A stretch of DNA of 64,000 nucleotides from Annulohypoxylon bovei var. microspora. Lineage: Eukaryota > Ascomycota > Sordariomycetes > Xylariales > Hypoxylaceae. Both the position numbers and the translations under genes were made by a program. Under the pieces are notes generated by a model. The model was given only the letters and a program-made list of their open reading frames with translations. It had not been told where the DNA came from and did no database searches. The DNA lies in NCBI GenBank assembly GCA_022836615.1, contig MU405254.1, positions 124,001 to 188,000 of the forward strand. The letters are read 5' to 3'. Shown here in pieces: positions 23,774 to 35,345 of this stretch (the stretch's first letter is position 1; each line of letters begins with the position of its first letter).

Positions 23774-24222
23774 GGTTGCTGGCCTAAGTCATTTGTTTTC
23801 CTGCTCTTTTTTTCTTCTTTTTCTTTTTCTTTCTTACATTTCTTGAGAGATATAGTATCTCTGGCTTTTATTGAGATCGGAATCTGAATTTGGATCAAGC
23901 CCTGAGACTCTACATATTACATTAAAGATTGAATTCATCTGATAGGTGGTCAAACCAGCCATCTGCTCTCCTAGACGCCATGTCTCACGTACCGCCTCTC
24001 TTCGGTGGCGGACAGGGCGAACCGAAGGGTGGGCGTGCGTTAAAATGGAACAATTGCATATCTTGAAAAACATGGGTTGCTGCTAAGGATGTTGTTGTGT
24101 GCGTTACTTCTTTACTTTGAGCCAGTTTCGATCTAGCTGGGGTCATGATCATACTATAAGATCCCATCTCTCCGATTAGTATTTTGAAGACGTTAATTTT
24201 TAATTTCAAGATAAGGTCTAAG
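23774..24222. promoter_or_regulatory. Bidirectional promoter, pepsin-like/DUF6536
   Basis: These 449 bases lie between divergent starts. A pyrimidine-rich stretch of TTTCTTC words at about 23800-23845 lies just upstream of the minus-strand start and is typical of fungal core promoters. Confidence 0.5.
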
Positions 24223-26418
24223 ATGATACGTTTGAGGCAGACCGCTCTGAAGGCTATTAAGTACCCTGTTCGGAAATACCACAAGTTCCAGGACCACCGC
24301 AATCGACGGAGCCAAGATGGGCCTCTATCATGGGATCTGGGCCTTTGGTCGCGCTTACATCCATCGTTACAGCAAGGCTACAAATATTGCTTTGCTGTAG
24401 TAGCCAGCGTCTGGATTCTATGCTTTGCCTTTACCATATGGGTTAGTGTTAGTTACAAGGCCTCGGAAGGCCTTGTATACACTCCCCAGACAGGTAACTG
24501 CACTGCTGTTCGAGAGACCAACTTTTGGATTCATCTTCTAATAAATATTCTGGCTTCAGCCCTATATACCATATCTTCATACATAATGCAGCGTCTTGCA
24601 GCTCCAACGAGGGAAGACATCAATAAGGCACACCATGCTCGGGAAGGGTTGAGAATAGGCTCGTTGGCCATCAGGAACCTGGCGCTTCTAGGCAGAAAGA
24701 GGCGGTTGGTTTTTGCCTTGCTCTGGGCGAGTTCCTTCCCAATTCATCTGGTGTTCAATTCCCTCGTTGTGTATTCATCGACCAACGCAGGATGGCCAAG
24801 CGCCGTTTTCATGCTTTCTACTTTCCGGCTCGATTCTTTGACGTCTGATAACTCAAGTCTTGCGAATTTAGGTGAACGCCAGCATGATTGGATCCCAGGC
24901 TCGACATACAACGAAATGGTACAATATATTCTCCACCAGCAGCCACCACTAACTTATCTCACACCCAATAATTGCATTGAGACATTCGGGTCCGGGCTTA
25001 GCGAAAGGTGGGGCGATGTTGTGCTGGTTTACAAGACCGAGGGGTGGTACCAGAACCAAGACGACCAGAGAAACACTACTCAACTAAAGTACCCTTATAA
25101 TTCTTCCGACATCGGCGACTATTCAGACTCCTATGTTCCCAATGCCTCCTATGACCCCTGGAGCTGGATGTGTGGAGAGTTCGACTCGCCGTGTGATGTG
25201 CAGACAATCCTTAAAAATGATGTATGGTCAATTGATAAAAACAGAGTCATACGGTGTCTGGCGCGCGAACTGCCTGAGCTTTGTGAGCTTAACGTTAGCT
25301 TGGCTATCATGATAATCATGCTGATTTGCATCTCATGCAAACTCGTATGTATCATCCTTGCCGCCTCCCTCGGTCGAAATCAGTCGCTTCTCACCGTTGG
25401 CGACGCAGTAGCATCATTTCTGGAAGATCCGGACAGGGTGCCACTTGATACCTGTTGGCTACCTTACACTAGTCGCCGAAAGAGGGTGATGGTCGAGGCG
25501 AAGGGTTCATTCTGGACTTCAACCATATTGTAAGTAAATACTTATTTCGGTCCCCTCAGTTCCAATGTGCTGAAATTCCGAAATCTTAGTGGGCTCGTCA
25601 GCTTGTCGATAGTATGGTGGTTCTTTGCTTTTACATTCCGTCAGACTAGGACGGCTTATGAGAATTCGAAAACCAGATTTGATTTCAACACAATGCTTCG
25701 ATACGGCCTCGGTCAAATGCCAGCAATGTGGACTGGTGAGTTCAAAAAGAAGCTACTGACTTATGGTGACGCCGAGAATCCATCTACTACGTACACTAGC
25801 GGTGCCTCGTTAGCCAATCTACCTCAAATTGCCTTAAGCGCTTTTTACCTGGTCTTTAACAACTATATCACCCGCTTGTTTGTAGCTCTCGAGTTCCGAA
25901 GTTTTTCAACCCGCCGCCGAGGTCTTCGCGTTAGCGAGCCATCTAAAGGCACCAAACAACGTCGTGCTCATTTCCTTCAGATTCCTCTTCGGTATAGTTT
26001 GCTCAACATGGCGATATTTACCCTCTTGCACACATTTCTTTCTCAGGCTTTGTTTCTGCGCAGAGTAAATGCGATATACCCGCAGTCCTTCGACGACCCG
26101 AATGACATCGGCAAAAAGCTTATTCCCATGATCGGTTACTCACCTGTGTCCTGCTTTGCCCTGGCTATCTTATTGACTACCTTGGTCGTTTCGGGTATCG
26201 TCATAGGCTTGATACCGATCGACTGGAGATTTCCGGACACAAGTGGCAGTTCTCTCGTTATTGGTGCAGCTTGTCATCCTCCCAAAGGAACCCAAAATTC
26301 ACAGGAGGGAGAAGTGAGGTGGGGAGTGACGAATAAGAATAGCAACGGGGCTGTCAAGTGCTCGTTTAGCTTGCTACCGGTTCGGCCACCAGAAGTTGGT
26401 GAAGACATGAGGAGGTAG
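24223..26418 (+). CDS. DUF6536 multi-pass membrane protein
   Basis: This is a fungal membrane family of unknown function. The model is join(24223..25529,25590..26418), 711 residues. The N-terminal half has the DUF6536 layout: a basic start, a hydrophobic helix (YCFAVVASVWILCFAFTIWV), the GLVYTPQTGNC loop, FWIHLLINILASALYTISSY and the amphipathic APTREDINKAHHAREGLRIGS segment. Later come LVCIILAASLGRNQ, LVTLGDAVASFL-like sequence (LLTVGDAVASFLEDPD) and, near the end, LPLRYSLLNMAIFTLLHTFLSQALF and GAACHPP, all family marks. The intron can end at 25559 (30 nt) or 25589 (60 nt); both keep the frame, and I favour 60 nt as normal for fungi. I chose ATG 24223 because the frame before it has only TTG. 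Function unknown. Confidence 0.88.
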
Positions 26419-27016
26419 ATAAAGCAATTGAAATTATACGTACGGGCTTATGGATCTACGGGTTTTATGGGTACCTGCCGCCCTACTTCTGTATAACCAA
26501 TCTAACCTTAACCAGCTTAGGGGAAGGTTTACACCTGGGGATAAGTGGAACAGCACAGTACACAAAGAGTTCGGTTAACAGGATCCCCCCAGGATCCACA
26601 TGTAGCGAATAACGGTGAAGATATTTCCAAAAGCAGCTCCAGCTTCCCCGCTATATTTTCTCCCGACGCCCGAACTCGATCCACTATCTCCAGTCTTTTC
26701 TCCAACCTCTAGCACTCTAGCAATCTATCTAGGGTCCTCGTTGCGACGCTAAACTTAGTCGCCCACTTCCAACTACGAGACCGAATGTCGGCATTATTTA
26801 TTCCTAGCAGAGAGCCTCAGCGGCCAATTCAACTTCATATGTAAACACTTATCCTGCTACGTTTGCTATTTTTTTGTCCCTGTTGCTTGTTTGTAACTCT
26901 TTTGCATACGTATATACCTATACCAAGCGTTTTGTCGACAGCATTGGATACTTAGGTTAACATTCCCCTAATTCGAATACGTCATTGTACGGGTATTTGG
27001 ACTGGGTGTGCTCGCG
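26419..27016. other. Intergenic, promoter of the flavocytochrome b2-like gene
   Basis: About 600 bases between same-strand genes. No RNA gene or ORF is seen. Confidence 0.5.
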
Positions 27017-28678
27017 ATGGCGCTTTCCGGAGTTGAGGTTTCCAAGCACGATAGCAAGGAGTCTTGCTGGGTGGTAATTCATGTAAGCTGTTTTTAAAAA
27101 GAGCCACCCGAGTACTAAATTCTTACTAAACCAATTTCTTAGGGGAAAGCATACGATGTTACGGAATTCCTACCTGGTTAGTAACCTATGGTTTCTCATA
27201 TCCAGTACTTGGAAATTAACTAGTTTGTAGAGCATCCGGGTGGAATGGGTATTATCTTGAAGTATGCGGGCAAAGACGCAACTGAAGAATTTGAGCCCAT
27301 ACATCCTCCAGATACTTTAGACAAGTATCTAGACAAATCGAAGCATTTAGGACTCGTCGATCTAAGCACCGTTGCTAAGGTTAAGGAGGAAGAGGATCCC
27401 GAGGAAGCTGGCCGGCAACAGCGCATCTCAAACAGGCCTCTGTTATCACAATGTTACAATTTGATGGATTTCGAGTCGGTTGCCAAGAACACCATGAAGA
27501 AGGGCGCTTGGGGTTATTACTCCAGTGCCGCCGATGACGAGATAGTATGTTTTACTATATATACCAGAATTCTTTAGATTTGTGCTAACTAAATCGATAA
27601 GACACTACGAGAAAACCATGAAGCTTTTCACAGGATATGGTTCAGGCCTAGGATTTTGGTCGATGTGAAGGAAGTGGACTTTTCAACCACGATGCTTGGG
27701 ACTAAGGTTGACATGCCCTTCTATGTTACCGCAACGGCGCTAGGAAAGCTGGGACATCCCGAGGGTGAAGTTGTATTGACGAGGGCCGCCAAGAAGCACA
27801 ACGTCGTGCAGATGATCCCCACACTAGCATCATGCTCATTTGACGAGATCATGGATGCGGCGGAAGGCGACCAGGTGCAGTGGCTGCAGCTTTACGTCAA
27901 CTCGGACCGAGCGATCACCGAGCGTATTGTTAAGCACGCTGAGAAGCGAGGATGTAAGGGGCTGTTCATCACTGTTGACGCCCCTCAGTTAGGACGAAGA
28001 GAAAAGGATATGCGATCTAAATTTACGGACACAGGATCTAACGTCCAGTCTGGCCAGCAGACAGATAACTCGCAGGGAGCCGCGCGAGCCATCTCGTCCT
28101 TCATCGACCCGTCGCTGTCCTGGAAGGACATCCCGTGGTTCCAATCCATCACCAAGATGCCCATTATCCTCAAGGGCGTGCAGCGGGCCGAAGACGTGAT
28201 CAAGGCGGTCGAGCACGGCGTCCAGGGCGTCGTGCTCTCGAACCACGGCGGGCGGCAGCTCGACTTCGCGCGGTCCGGCGTCGAGGTCCTGGCGGAGACG
28301 ATGCCGATCCTGCGGGAGCTGGGGCTCGACGGCAAGATCGAAATCTTCGTGGACGGCGGCGTGCGCCGCGCCACCGACATCATCAAGGCGCTGTGCCTGG
28401 GCGCCAAGGGCGTCGGCATCGGCCGCCCGTTCCTGTACGCCATGTCTGCGTACGGCCTCGAGGGCGTCGACCGCGCCATGCAGCTCCTGCGCGACGAGAT
28501 GGAGATGGGCATGCGCCTGATCGGCGCCACGAGCGTCGACCAGCTCAACCCCTCGCTCGTCGACGTGCGGAACCTGGGCGCCCACGTCACGGGCGTGCCG
28601 AGAGATAATCTTGGTCACAGGGTCTATGATCCTCTTGCTACGCCGGCGTTTAAGGTTCCTAGGTCGTCAAAGTTGTGA
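27017..28678 (+). CDS. Flavocytochrome b2-type L-2-hydroxyacid (lactate) dehydrogenase with C-terminal SKL
   Basis: The enzyme oxidises an L-2-hydroxyacid such as L-lactate with FMN and passes electrons to a fused cytochrome b5 domain. The model is join(27017..27082,27143..27176,27231..27544,27602..28678), 496 residues. The b5 domain (about 4-80) has both heme histidines, H35 in EHPGG and H58 in EPIHPPD, 23 apart as in yeast Cyb2. The FMN domain (about 115-480) has AWGYYSSAADDE, ATALGKLGHPEGE, QLYVNSDR, FITVDAPQLGRREKDMR, VLSNHGGRQLD with catalytic H353 and R356, and VFVDGGVRR-like FVDGGVRRATD. There is no mitochondrial presequence: b5 begins at once. The protein ends in SKL, a PTS1 peroxisomal signal, unlike yeast Cyb2 of the intermembrane space. 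The 3' part is strikingly GC-rich. Substrate is uncertain. Confidence 0.93.
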
Positions 28679-29647
28679 AAGGAGGGGAGAGAAGGAGGAG
28701 AGAGAGATCATTTCCTTGCTGTTTATGTGCGAAATATCGACGTGGTATGTTTATCCAATGTGAAATTTGGATGTACTATTTACTTAGGATATGTGTATTT
28801 AGAAATAAATCTACCTTGTCAAGTACTCATCATGGTTTGGACTGTTCGCTTTTGACCCCTCTAGCTTGCATAGTTTAGGGATAGGAGTTTAAACTCGATT
28901 TACCCCTGCTAGTAATAGTGTGGTGTGGTGTGGTGTACCTATGTAATGGAGTACGACTGTTAAGAAAAGCATGTGAATATCTCGGTCGAGTCTCCAGGGA
29001 CTAAGTAAGATTCGGCATGGTCTTGTCCTTCTACCATTGGAGGTACCTAGGTAGGTAAGGATAATTCAAGTAAAGTCCCCAAGTTTACATGATACCCGGC
29101 GAAGTTCATAGGAGTTGGTGTCTAGGTTCATTCTATAGAACATTGTCTTTATCGAGCTCGATCTAAGCTATCTTGGTTTATAGCGCCCACCTACAATGGC
29201 TGGCTAGTTCTATGTAGCATCCGCAAATGGCTTTCACATGTCAGAATTAAATTCTTCAAATATTTCTGCTAGTAGCCTTATCAATACCGTATATATAGGT
29301 AGGTAGCCGAGACACTTTTCGAAGCTTAAGCATTTCTGCTCTACAAAATTATGACATATTACTCACGTGGACATCCTTGATATGAAGACAATAGGTACCT
29401 AGTAATCTTGAAGAATTATTATATTTTCTTCTCGGGTTATCCGTGTCCGAGAGGATATTTGTAAGTCATCCGATGTTTCCCCCATTCGTACCGCCCTCAT
29501 TGACTGCGTCTCGAATAAATCGAATGGCTCTCTTGCAGTCTCTAGTTGTCTACAGTGGATATACAGTGAAGCCAAGAACCCAAAACACGGAAGATATCAT
29601 GCCGCACCCACCTGTACAGAAAACAAACCAAACAAACCGGACGACGT
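28679..29647. other. Convergent intergenic spacer
   Basis: About 970 bases between the dehydrogenase and FAS2 3' ends. It holds a GTGTGGTGTGG microsatellite at about 28919-28936 and TAGGTA/CCTAGG motif clusters at 29041-29060 and 29291-29306. No gene is supported. Confidence 0.55.
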
Positions 29648-32600
29648 CTAAAAAGTCGCGACGGCAATAGCGATGGATTGCGTCTCAGAATGTGAGATAG
29701 AGACACTGATCTCCTTCACGCCTGCCTTGTTTGCGGCTTCTTGAGCATCGCCATGAAGCTATGGTTGGTTAGCGAATCGGCATTTGCAGAGTTTGGCGAG
29801 GGTTTACTTACAGAGACGATGGGCGCACCATTCTCACCAGGAAGAATCTCAATGTCCTTCAAGGGCGCACCGGCACCTCTACTTTGGACGTCCAGACTTT
29901 TGAAGACGGCCTCTTTCGCACTCCACCTTCCGGCGAAGGAGCTTTGCGGGCTAGGCATCTTCTTGCAGTACGCAATCTCCTTGTCCGTGAAGTTACGCTC
30001 AATGAATGTAGGGTTTTCGATATTGATAGCTACGATGTCTTCGACATCAACACCGACCTTGTTGTTCTTCCCCGTTTGGAGACTTCGAGCTAAGCTCTCT
30101 ACTACCTCCTTTGTGTTCTTCGCCTTTATGGTATGGGGACGAGCAGCCTGCTGGGCGAAGTCGGCAGCAAAGACGAGTTCGGCCGTCTTCACATTCTCTG
30201 TGACCCTGGCGTCGGGGTTCAGGAGGACGGCGGAGAGTTGGTCCTCAGTGTATGGTGCGTGGCTCTTGGCTTGGAAGATCGCGTTATTGACAATACCGTT
30301 GTGCATGTAGCGGTACGCTTTCTTTTGACGGGCCATAACCCTGGCAGAATATTCCGCGTACGTTTCCTTGTCGAGAGTGGCAAACAAATACCTGGGATGA
30401 ACACCGATCGCTTGGGCACCCTTCTGACCGAAACCGAATGAAGTGAGCGAGAACGCCTTTACGCCATCGGTCTGGAGACTTCGGCTAGGGTACACGATCA
30501 GGTCAAACTTTTCCATGTCTTTGTCGACGTTGTCGGCGTTGCGGTTGCCGGGAACTAAACCACTGTTCAGAACTTGCAAGCAGCCGTTGAACATCCAAGC
30601 TCCAGCAGCACCCTTCGGATGACCGGTGAGGTACTTCTGGAAGACACCCAAAACAGCATTACCCTTCTTACGGCCAAGATGGCGCAATTGCTGGCAGATG
30701 ACTGACGACTCATTCTTGTCATTGGCCTTGGTTGATGTACCATGGAAAGATGCAACATCTAGGTCGTCAATCGTGAGACCCCAGGTAGCAAGGGCGCCTC
30801 GAAGAGGAGCGATAGTGTTATCTTGCTTCCAGAAGTTGTTTCCAAGACTTCGCAAGGCTTCCTTCTCCTGTCGTGCGGCCTCTTTCTCGATATGGACGGC
30901 TCGGGCTTGAGTGTATTCCTTTTCGTCGAACTTGTGACCTTGGGCTTGCATAGCAGCTGCTTCCTCGTATAGATATTCTAATTCGGACTCCTTCCAGTTG
31001 CGAATCTGCCTCTTGCGAAGCTCGATCTGCCGGCGGCGGTACTTCAGATCCAGTAAAGGTGACGGAAACTTGCTGGGAGCCTCTCGAGCTGTGGTCAACA
31101 AACCTTGTCCAGGTGCTGGGACAGAACGTCCGATCTTGTCGCTTGCAGTAGTGGTAAGGGCAAGGACACCGTAAATTGGCAAGCCCATATCAAGTGCTAG
31201 CTTCGCTGTCATGATGACTTGGATACCGCAACCCTGGGATTCCATGAACCCACTCCTTGTTGTGGTAGCGGGGCGCGACATTTCTTGGGGTGTGCGTCCG
31301 TGGGCAAATTCATCGAGACTGTTACTTGTTGCTTTCATGTTGGCGAACTCGTAAGAGCCCTCTTCACCGAAGTCATCAAAACCACCGACTAGACAGATAC
31401 GTGCTTTACCTTCCATAATGGCTTCGTACCCAATATCAACAGACTCCACAGCTGTAGCGCAAGCCCCAACAGGGGTCTTGATGGGACCAGAGGAAGATAA
31501 CAGGAGCATATTGACCCACGCAGACATTGTGTTGATGAATGACTCCTGCAAGATATCCTTCTGGATATCATGGTCCATCTTTCGCTTGGTATACATCCCA
31601 TTAAGAGCATTCATACCACCTTGGCCGGAACCAACACAGTTACCGACTTCGGACACATGGACATACTTGTAGAACTCGTACGGGTCGGTGATACCTGAAG
31701 CCAGGAGTGCTTCGGCAACGGAAACAAGCACATATAACGTGACACGGTCGACTTGGGAAACAATGTCATCGGGGACACCATATTTCTTCGCATCCCAGCC
31801 CGTGGGTATTTGGCCGGCAACGAGACGATCAAATTTGAGCGCCTTCGGAATCCAAAGGGTAGCGCCCTTCCTCAAGCGAATGGTGTATTCGCCAGTCTCT
31901 GTGATCTCGAAAATTTCGCATTTATCACCATGCTGCCTCTTAAATTCCTCGGCTGTCTCCTTGGATCCTTCGAACGCTTCTAGATCCTCTTCTAGTTGGA
32001 TCTCGTGCAGCATCATCTTCTTGTTGGGATCATACCCGTCGAATAGCTCCGGCTCGATGAGACGTATACCTGAATGCTCAAGGATATACTTCTCGTACTT
32101 CTGTTTGATGTCCTTGTCTTCGACTGGATCGCCGGTCTTTGCATCAACCCAACCCGAGTAAGGCTGTCCTTTAATGGGTCCATTATGGTTTTTGATGAGT
32201 CCCATGATCCATGACATCTCGACGCAACCCTCGAGCGAAAATTCGCCGTATGCTTCCATTTCCCAGCGGGTTCGAGAGTTACCCCAGGGTCCAATTTCAG
32301 CAAAACCGGTGACGACCACGATCTTTTCCAAGTCCACCATACCTTTCAAGCCATCATTGAGAGGCTCAATTTCTTTCTCCCAGTTGGGAAGAGGCGGGAA
32401 ATCAAATTTGATATTGGCACGCGGCTCAATGACTTTCTTCTTGTACAATGCTTCCGAGTTCTCACCGTTCACAACCTTGTTCTCAATCGCTGTCTCTTTA
32501 GTCACGGCTCGGCGGACCTCGCTAGTCTCCATGATGTCCTTACGCAACCGTGTCATGGTGTCATTTAGGTTAGGAATGAATTGGAGACCACCGTTGAGGT

Positions 32601-35345
32601 CTGCAAATACAGGCTCATTTTGGCATAGGTCTACGATAGCAGGAGACATGAGTCCAAGGAGATTGAAAGCCATTTCCTGCTGGGAGAATGTGCGAACGCC
32701 GAATTGCTCAACGCCTTCGGCTACAATGTTGTTGCCGGACATGAGACCCGTTCCACGCGTCCAGCCAATGACGGCACCGCAAATGGTGAGATAATGGGCC
32801 CAATCCTCAGAATGCCAGCGGTTGAAAAGCGTCTCTAAGCCGAGCTTCGATTCTGAGTAGAGTCCGTCATTGCCGAATGTACCGTGGTTAGGAGACAAAG
32901 GAAGCACAACTTGAGCAGGCCGGGTTTCGAAGCCGCGCTCCAATTTTTGTGCCTTTACACAACCCAGAAGTCGGATCAGGTTCGTCAACATGATCCGGTG
33001 AGCAAGCTCAGACTTCGAGTCAATGCCGTCGACCTGGCGGCCGTTTTCAGAAATTGCAGCAAATGGGACAATGTAATCGAGATCCCATCCAAGCCCGGTC
33101 TTAGGGTCGTAAATGTAGTTAACAAGAGCTTCAACATCTTGTTTGCTGCCCTGGTTGAACGGAACAACGACGAGTTGGGATCCACGGGCGCCATATCTAG
33201 CATACATCGCCTGGTAATACTCCGTTACCTGTCGCGAAAAACGACTGGTTGTTACGATGACTCTAGCGCCTCCGCTAATTAAACCCTGGAGGACTTCGGC
33301 GCCGATTGAGCCAGCACCAGCACCTGTCATGAGAACATATTTATCCTGGTAAGTGACGCCGGACTTAGCGGCCTCTTCTAAGCAATCTAAGTAAACGCCT
33401 GTCAGTCGCTTGCTGTATTCCCAGCCGTGCAAGTTGTGGCGCTTAAGATGCAAGAAAGGAATAGTTTCCATCTTGCCCTTTCCGTTTTGACCATTGGGCT
33501 TCAAGGTGGGTTTTTTGACAAGGCCGCTGGCCTTTCCGGCCTCCTTGGGCAAGATCTGGCTCTCGTTCATGGCAAGCGAACGAAGAACATTCCCATAGAG
33601 GTTCTTGAATTCCAACTTTGCGGTCTTAGACATCTTATGTTGCTCTTTAATGAGCTTGACGAGACGCCCAAGGTCGTTCTGCACCTTAGTTCGATTGCCA
33701 TACTCGGATATTTTCCCGCCTTCTGCCATCTGTCGGACGTAATGTTCAAGTTTGCGGCAGCTTTGCCTAGGGATTTCTTCATAACTGAGATTACCACGAG
33801 CGTCTATAGATGTGTGTGGACCAGTCGGAACAGCTACGTCCTTATAAGCTGGTGGAACATCTAAGACGTCTTTGCAATTCTCGATTAGCTGCTGCCCAAG
33901 CTCCTTAGCAAGTTTGTAAGTCTCTCCACGTTCCGTAGGACAGTTGTCGATATGATACTGCATGAATTCGAGTAGCAGGGGGTTTGATTTACTCATGATG
34001 CGAATGCATTGACTCACGATTTCTCTGTCGACAGCCTGTAGCCTGCCGAAGATAACATCGTAAAACATGCTGAGAGCATCTTGTCGCGCCCAGTTCCAGG
34101 AAGAATCATAAGTACGTGCTTTCAAAGGACTAAATACGGGCTCAATACCCGCTGCGTAGAAGTCACCATGCTCGGCGTTCCAGAGATCTAGCTGCGCCTG
34201 AAGCACTTGTTGCGACTCTTGCGATACCTGCGCTGCTTTGTCGCCAGCCCGAAGATCCATTTTCAGGTACCTTGCCAGCAGCTCAAGCTGTTGCTTGAAC
34301 AAAGCACGCTGATCTTTAGTAAGAGCATCGATGGCAGCGGGGTCCATCATCATGCCTCCTGACCCACCGGCGGCTGGACCGGTGGATGATGCTGTAGACA
34401 AGCTGACACCGGCGTTGGCAGCATATTTTTGTGTGACATCATCCAGATAAGCCTTCGCATCGTTCTCGGAACCTAGACGAGATGCCGGCTCCATGGTAAT
34501 AGCTAATACAAGAGCGCCGTCTTGCCTCCCAGAACCGAGACCCCACCTCGTTTCCAGGTACTTGCGCGCCGATGTCATATTGAAACCGCCTGGCATCTTT
34601 GAAGAAATTAGGCGGGCAATTAGTGATTGTGATTGCTTTCCGAGCTGGCCGTTGAATGTCGCCTGCATTAGCCCCGATAACTCATCGATGGGGGTATCTT
34701 CTGGCTTTTCCGGTGTTGACCCAAATTCTTTTCCTAGATCTCCGATAATTTCGTTCTGCAGAGTGGATTTACCTGTGTCCTGGTTAGTCTTAGATTGCAG
34801 TGTTTAGCACGTAGCTTTTACTAACCTCCAACTAAGTCTTTGATCGCCTTGCTTAGAGGTACCTCCAAGAAGGGTTTCTTTAACTTTTGCGCGATCAACG
34901 CTCTTACAATCTCAAGCGCAGACACCGGTGCATCGTCAATAGCTGCAGCAGGGCCTGCGCTGGGCGCCGGAGCTGCCGCAACCTGAGCTGCCGCTGCTGG
35001 TGCCGCCGCAGAACTCGACGAAGCCTCCGCAGGAGCCGCAGCGGGTTCTGCTTCCTCCTCAATTGGGTCTACATCATAGTAAATCTCTTTGGCATCTTTG
35101 TTGTAGCAAAGGATCTGACGCTGGATAGACTTGGCCGCATCGAAAGCTTCGTATTTGGACGCAATTGTTCTCTTTGCCATTACACCTAAAGTATCTGCCG
35201 GGCCCACTTCAACGATACGCTCAGCCGTCTTCTCTCCAAGGAAGACATCTTGCGTTTCGATCCATCTCACAGGAGAGGCAAATTGGTAAGCGAGAAGCTC
35301 AACGAGCAGCGTGTGAGCCAGCTCCTGCTCAACTTCGGGACGCAT
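29648..35345 (-). CDS. FAS2: Fatty acid synthase subunit alpha
   Basis: This is the alpha chain of the cytosolic alpha6beta6 fatty acid synthase. The model on the minus strand is exon 1 35345..34826, exon 2 34772..29812 and exon 3 29758..29648, 1863 residues (yeast 1887). In order it has the small MPT-completing N-terminus, an Ala/Pro linker, the ACP with the phosphopantetheine serine at S176 in VGGKST, the ketoreductase with YVLMTGAGAGSIGAEVL near 650, the ketosynthase with GACATAVES (Cys near 1280), FHGTSTKANDKNE and GHPKGAAGAW, and a C-terminal phosphopantetheinyl transferase with GVDVEDI and WSAKEAVFK. The last exon encodes LHGDAQEAANKAGV to SISHSETQSIAIAVATF and is easily missed because reading through its donor adds a false tail. 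It is the primary-metabolism form. It is divergent from the beta gene. Confidence 0.97.
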
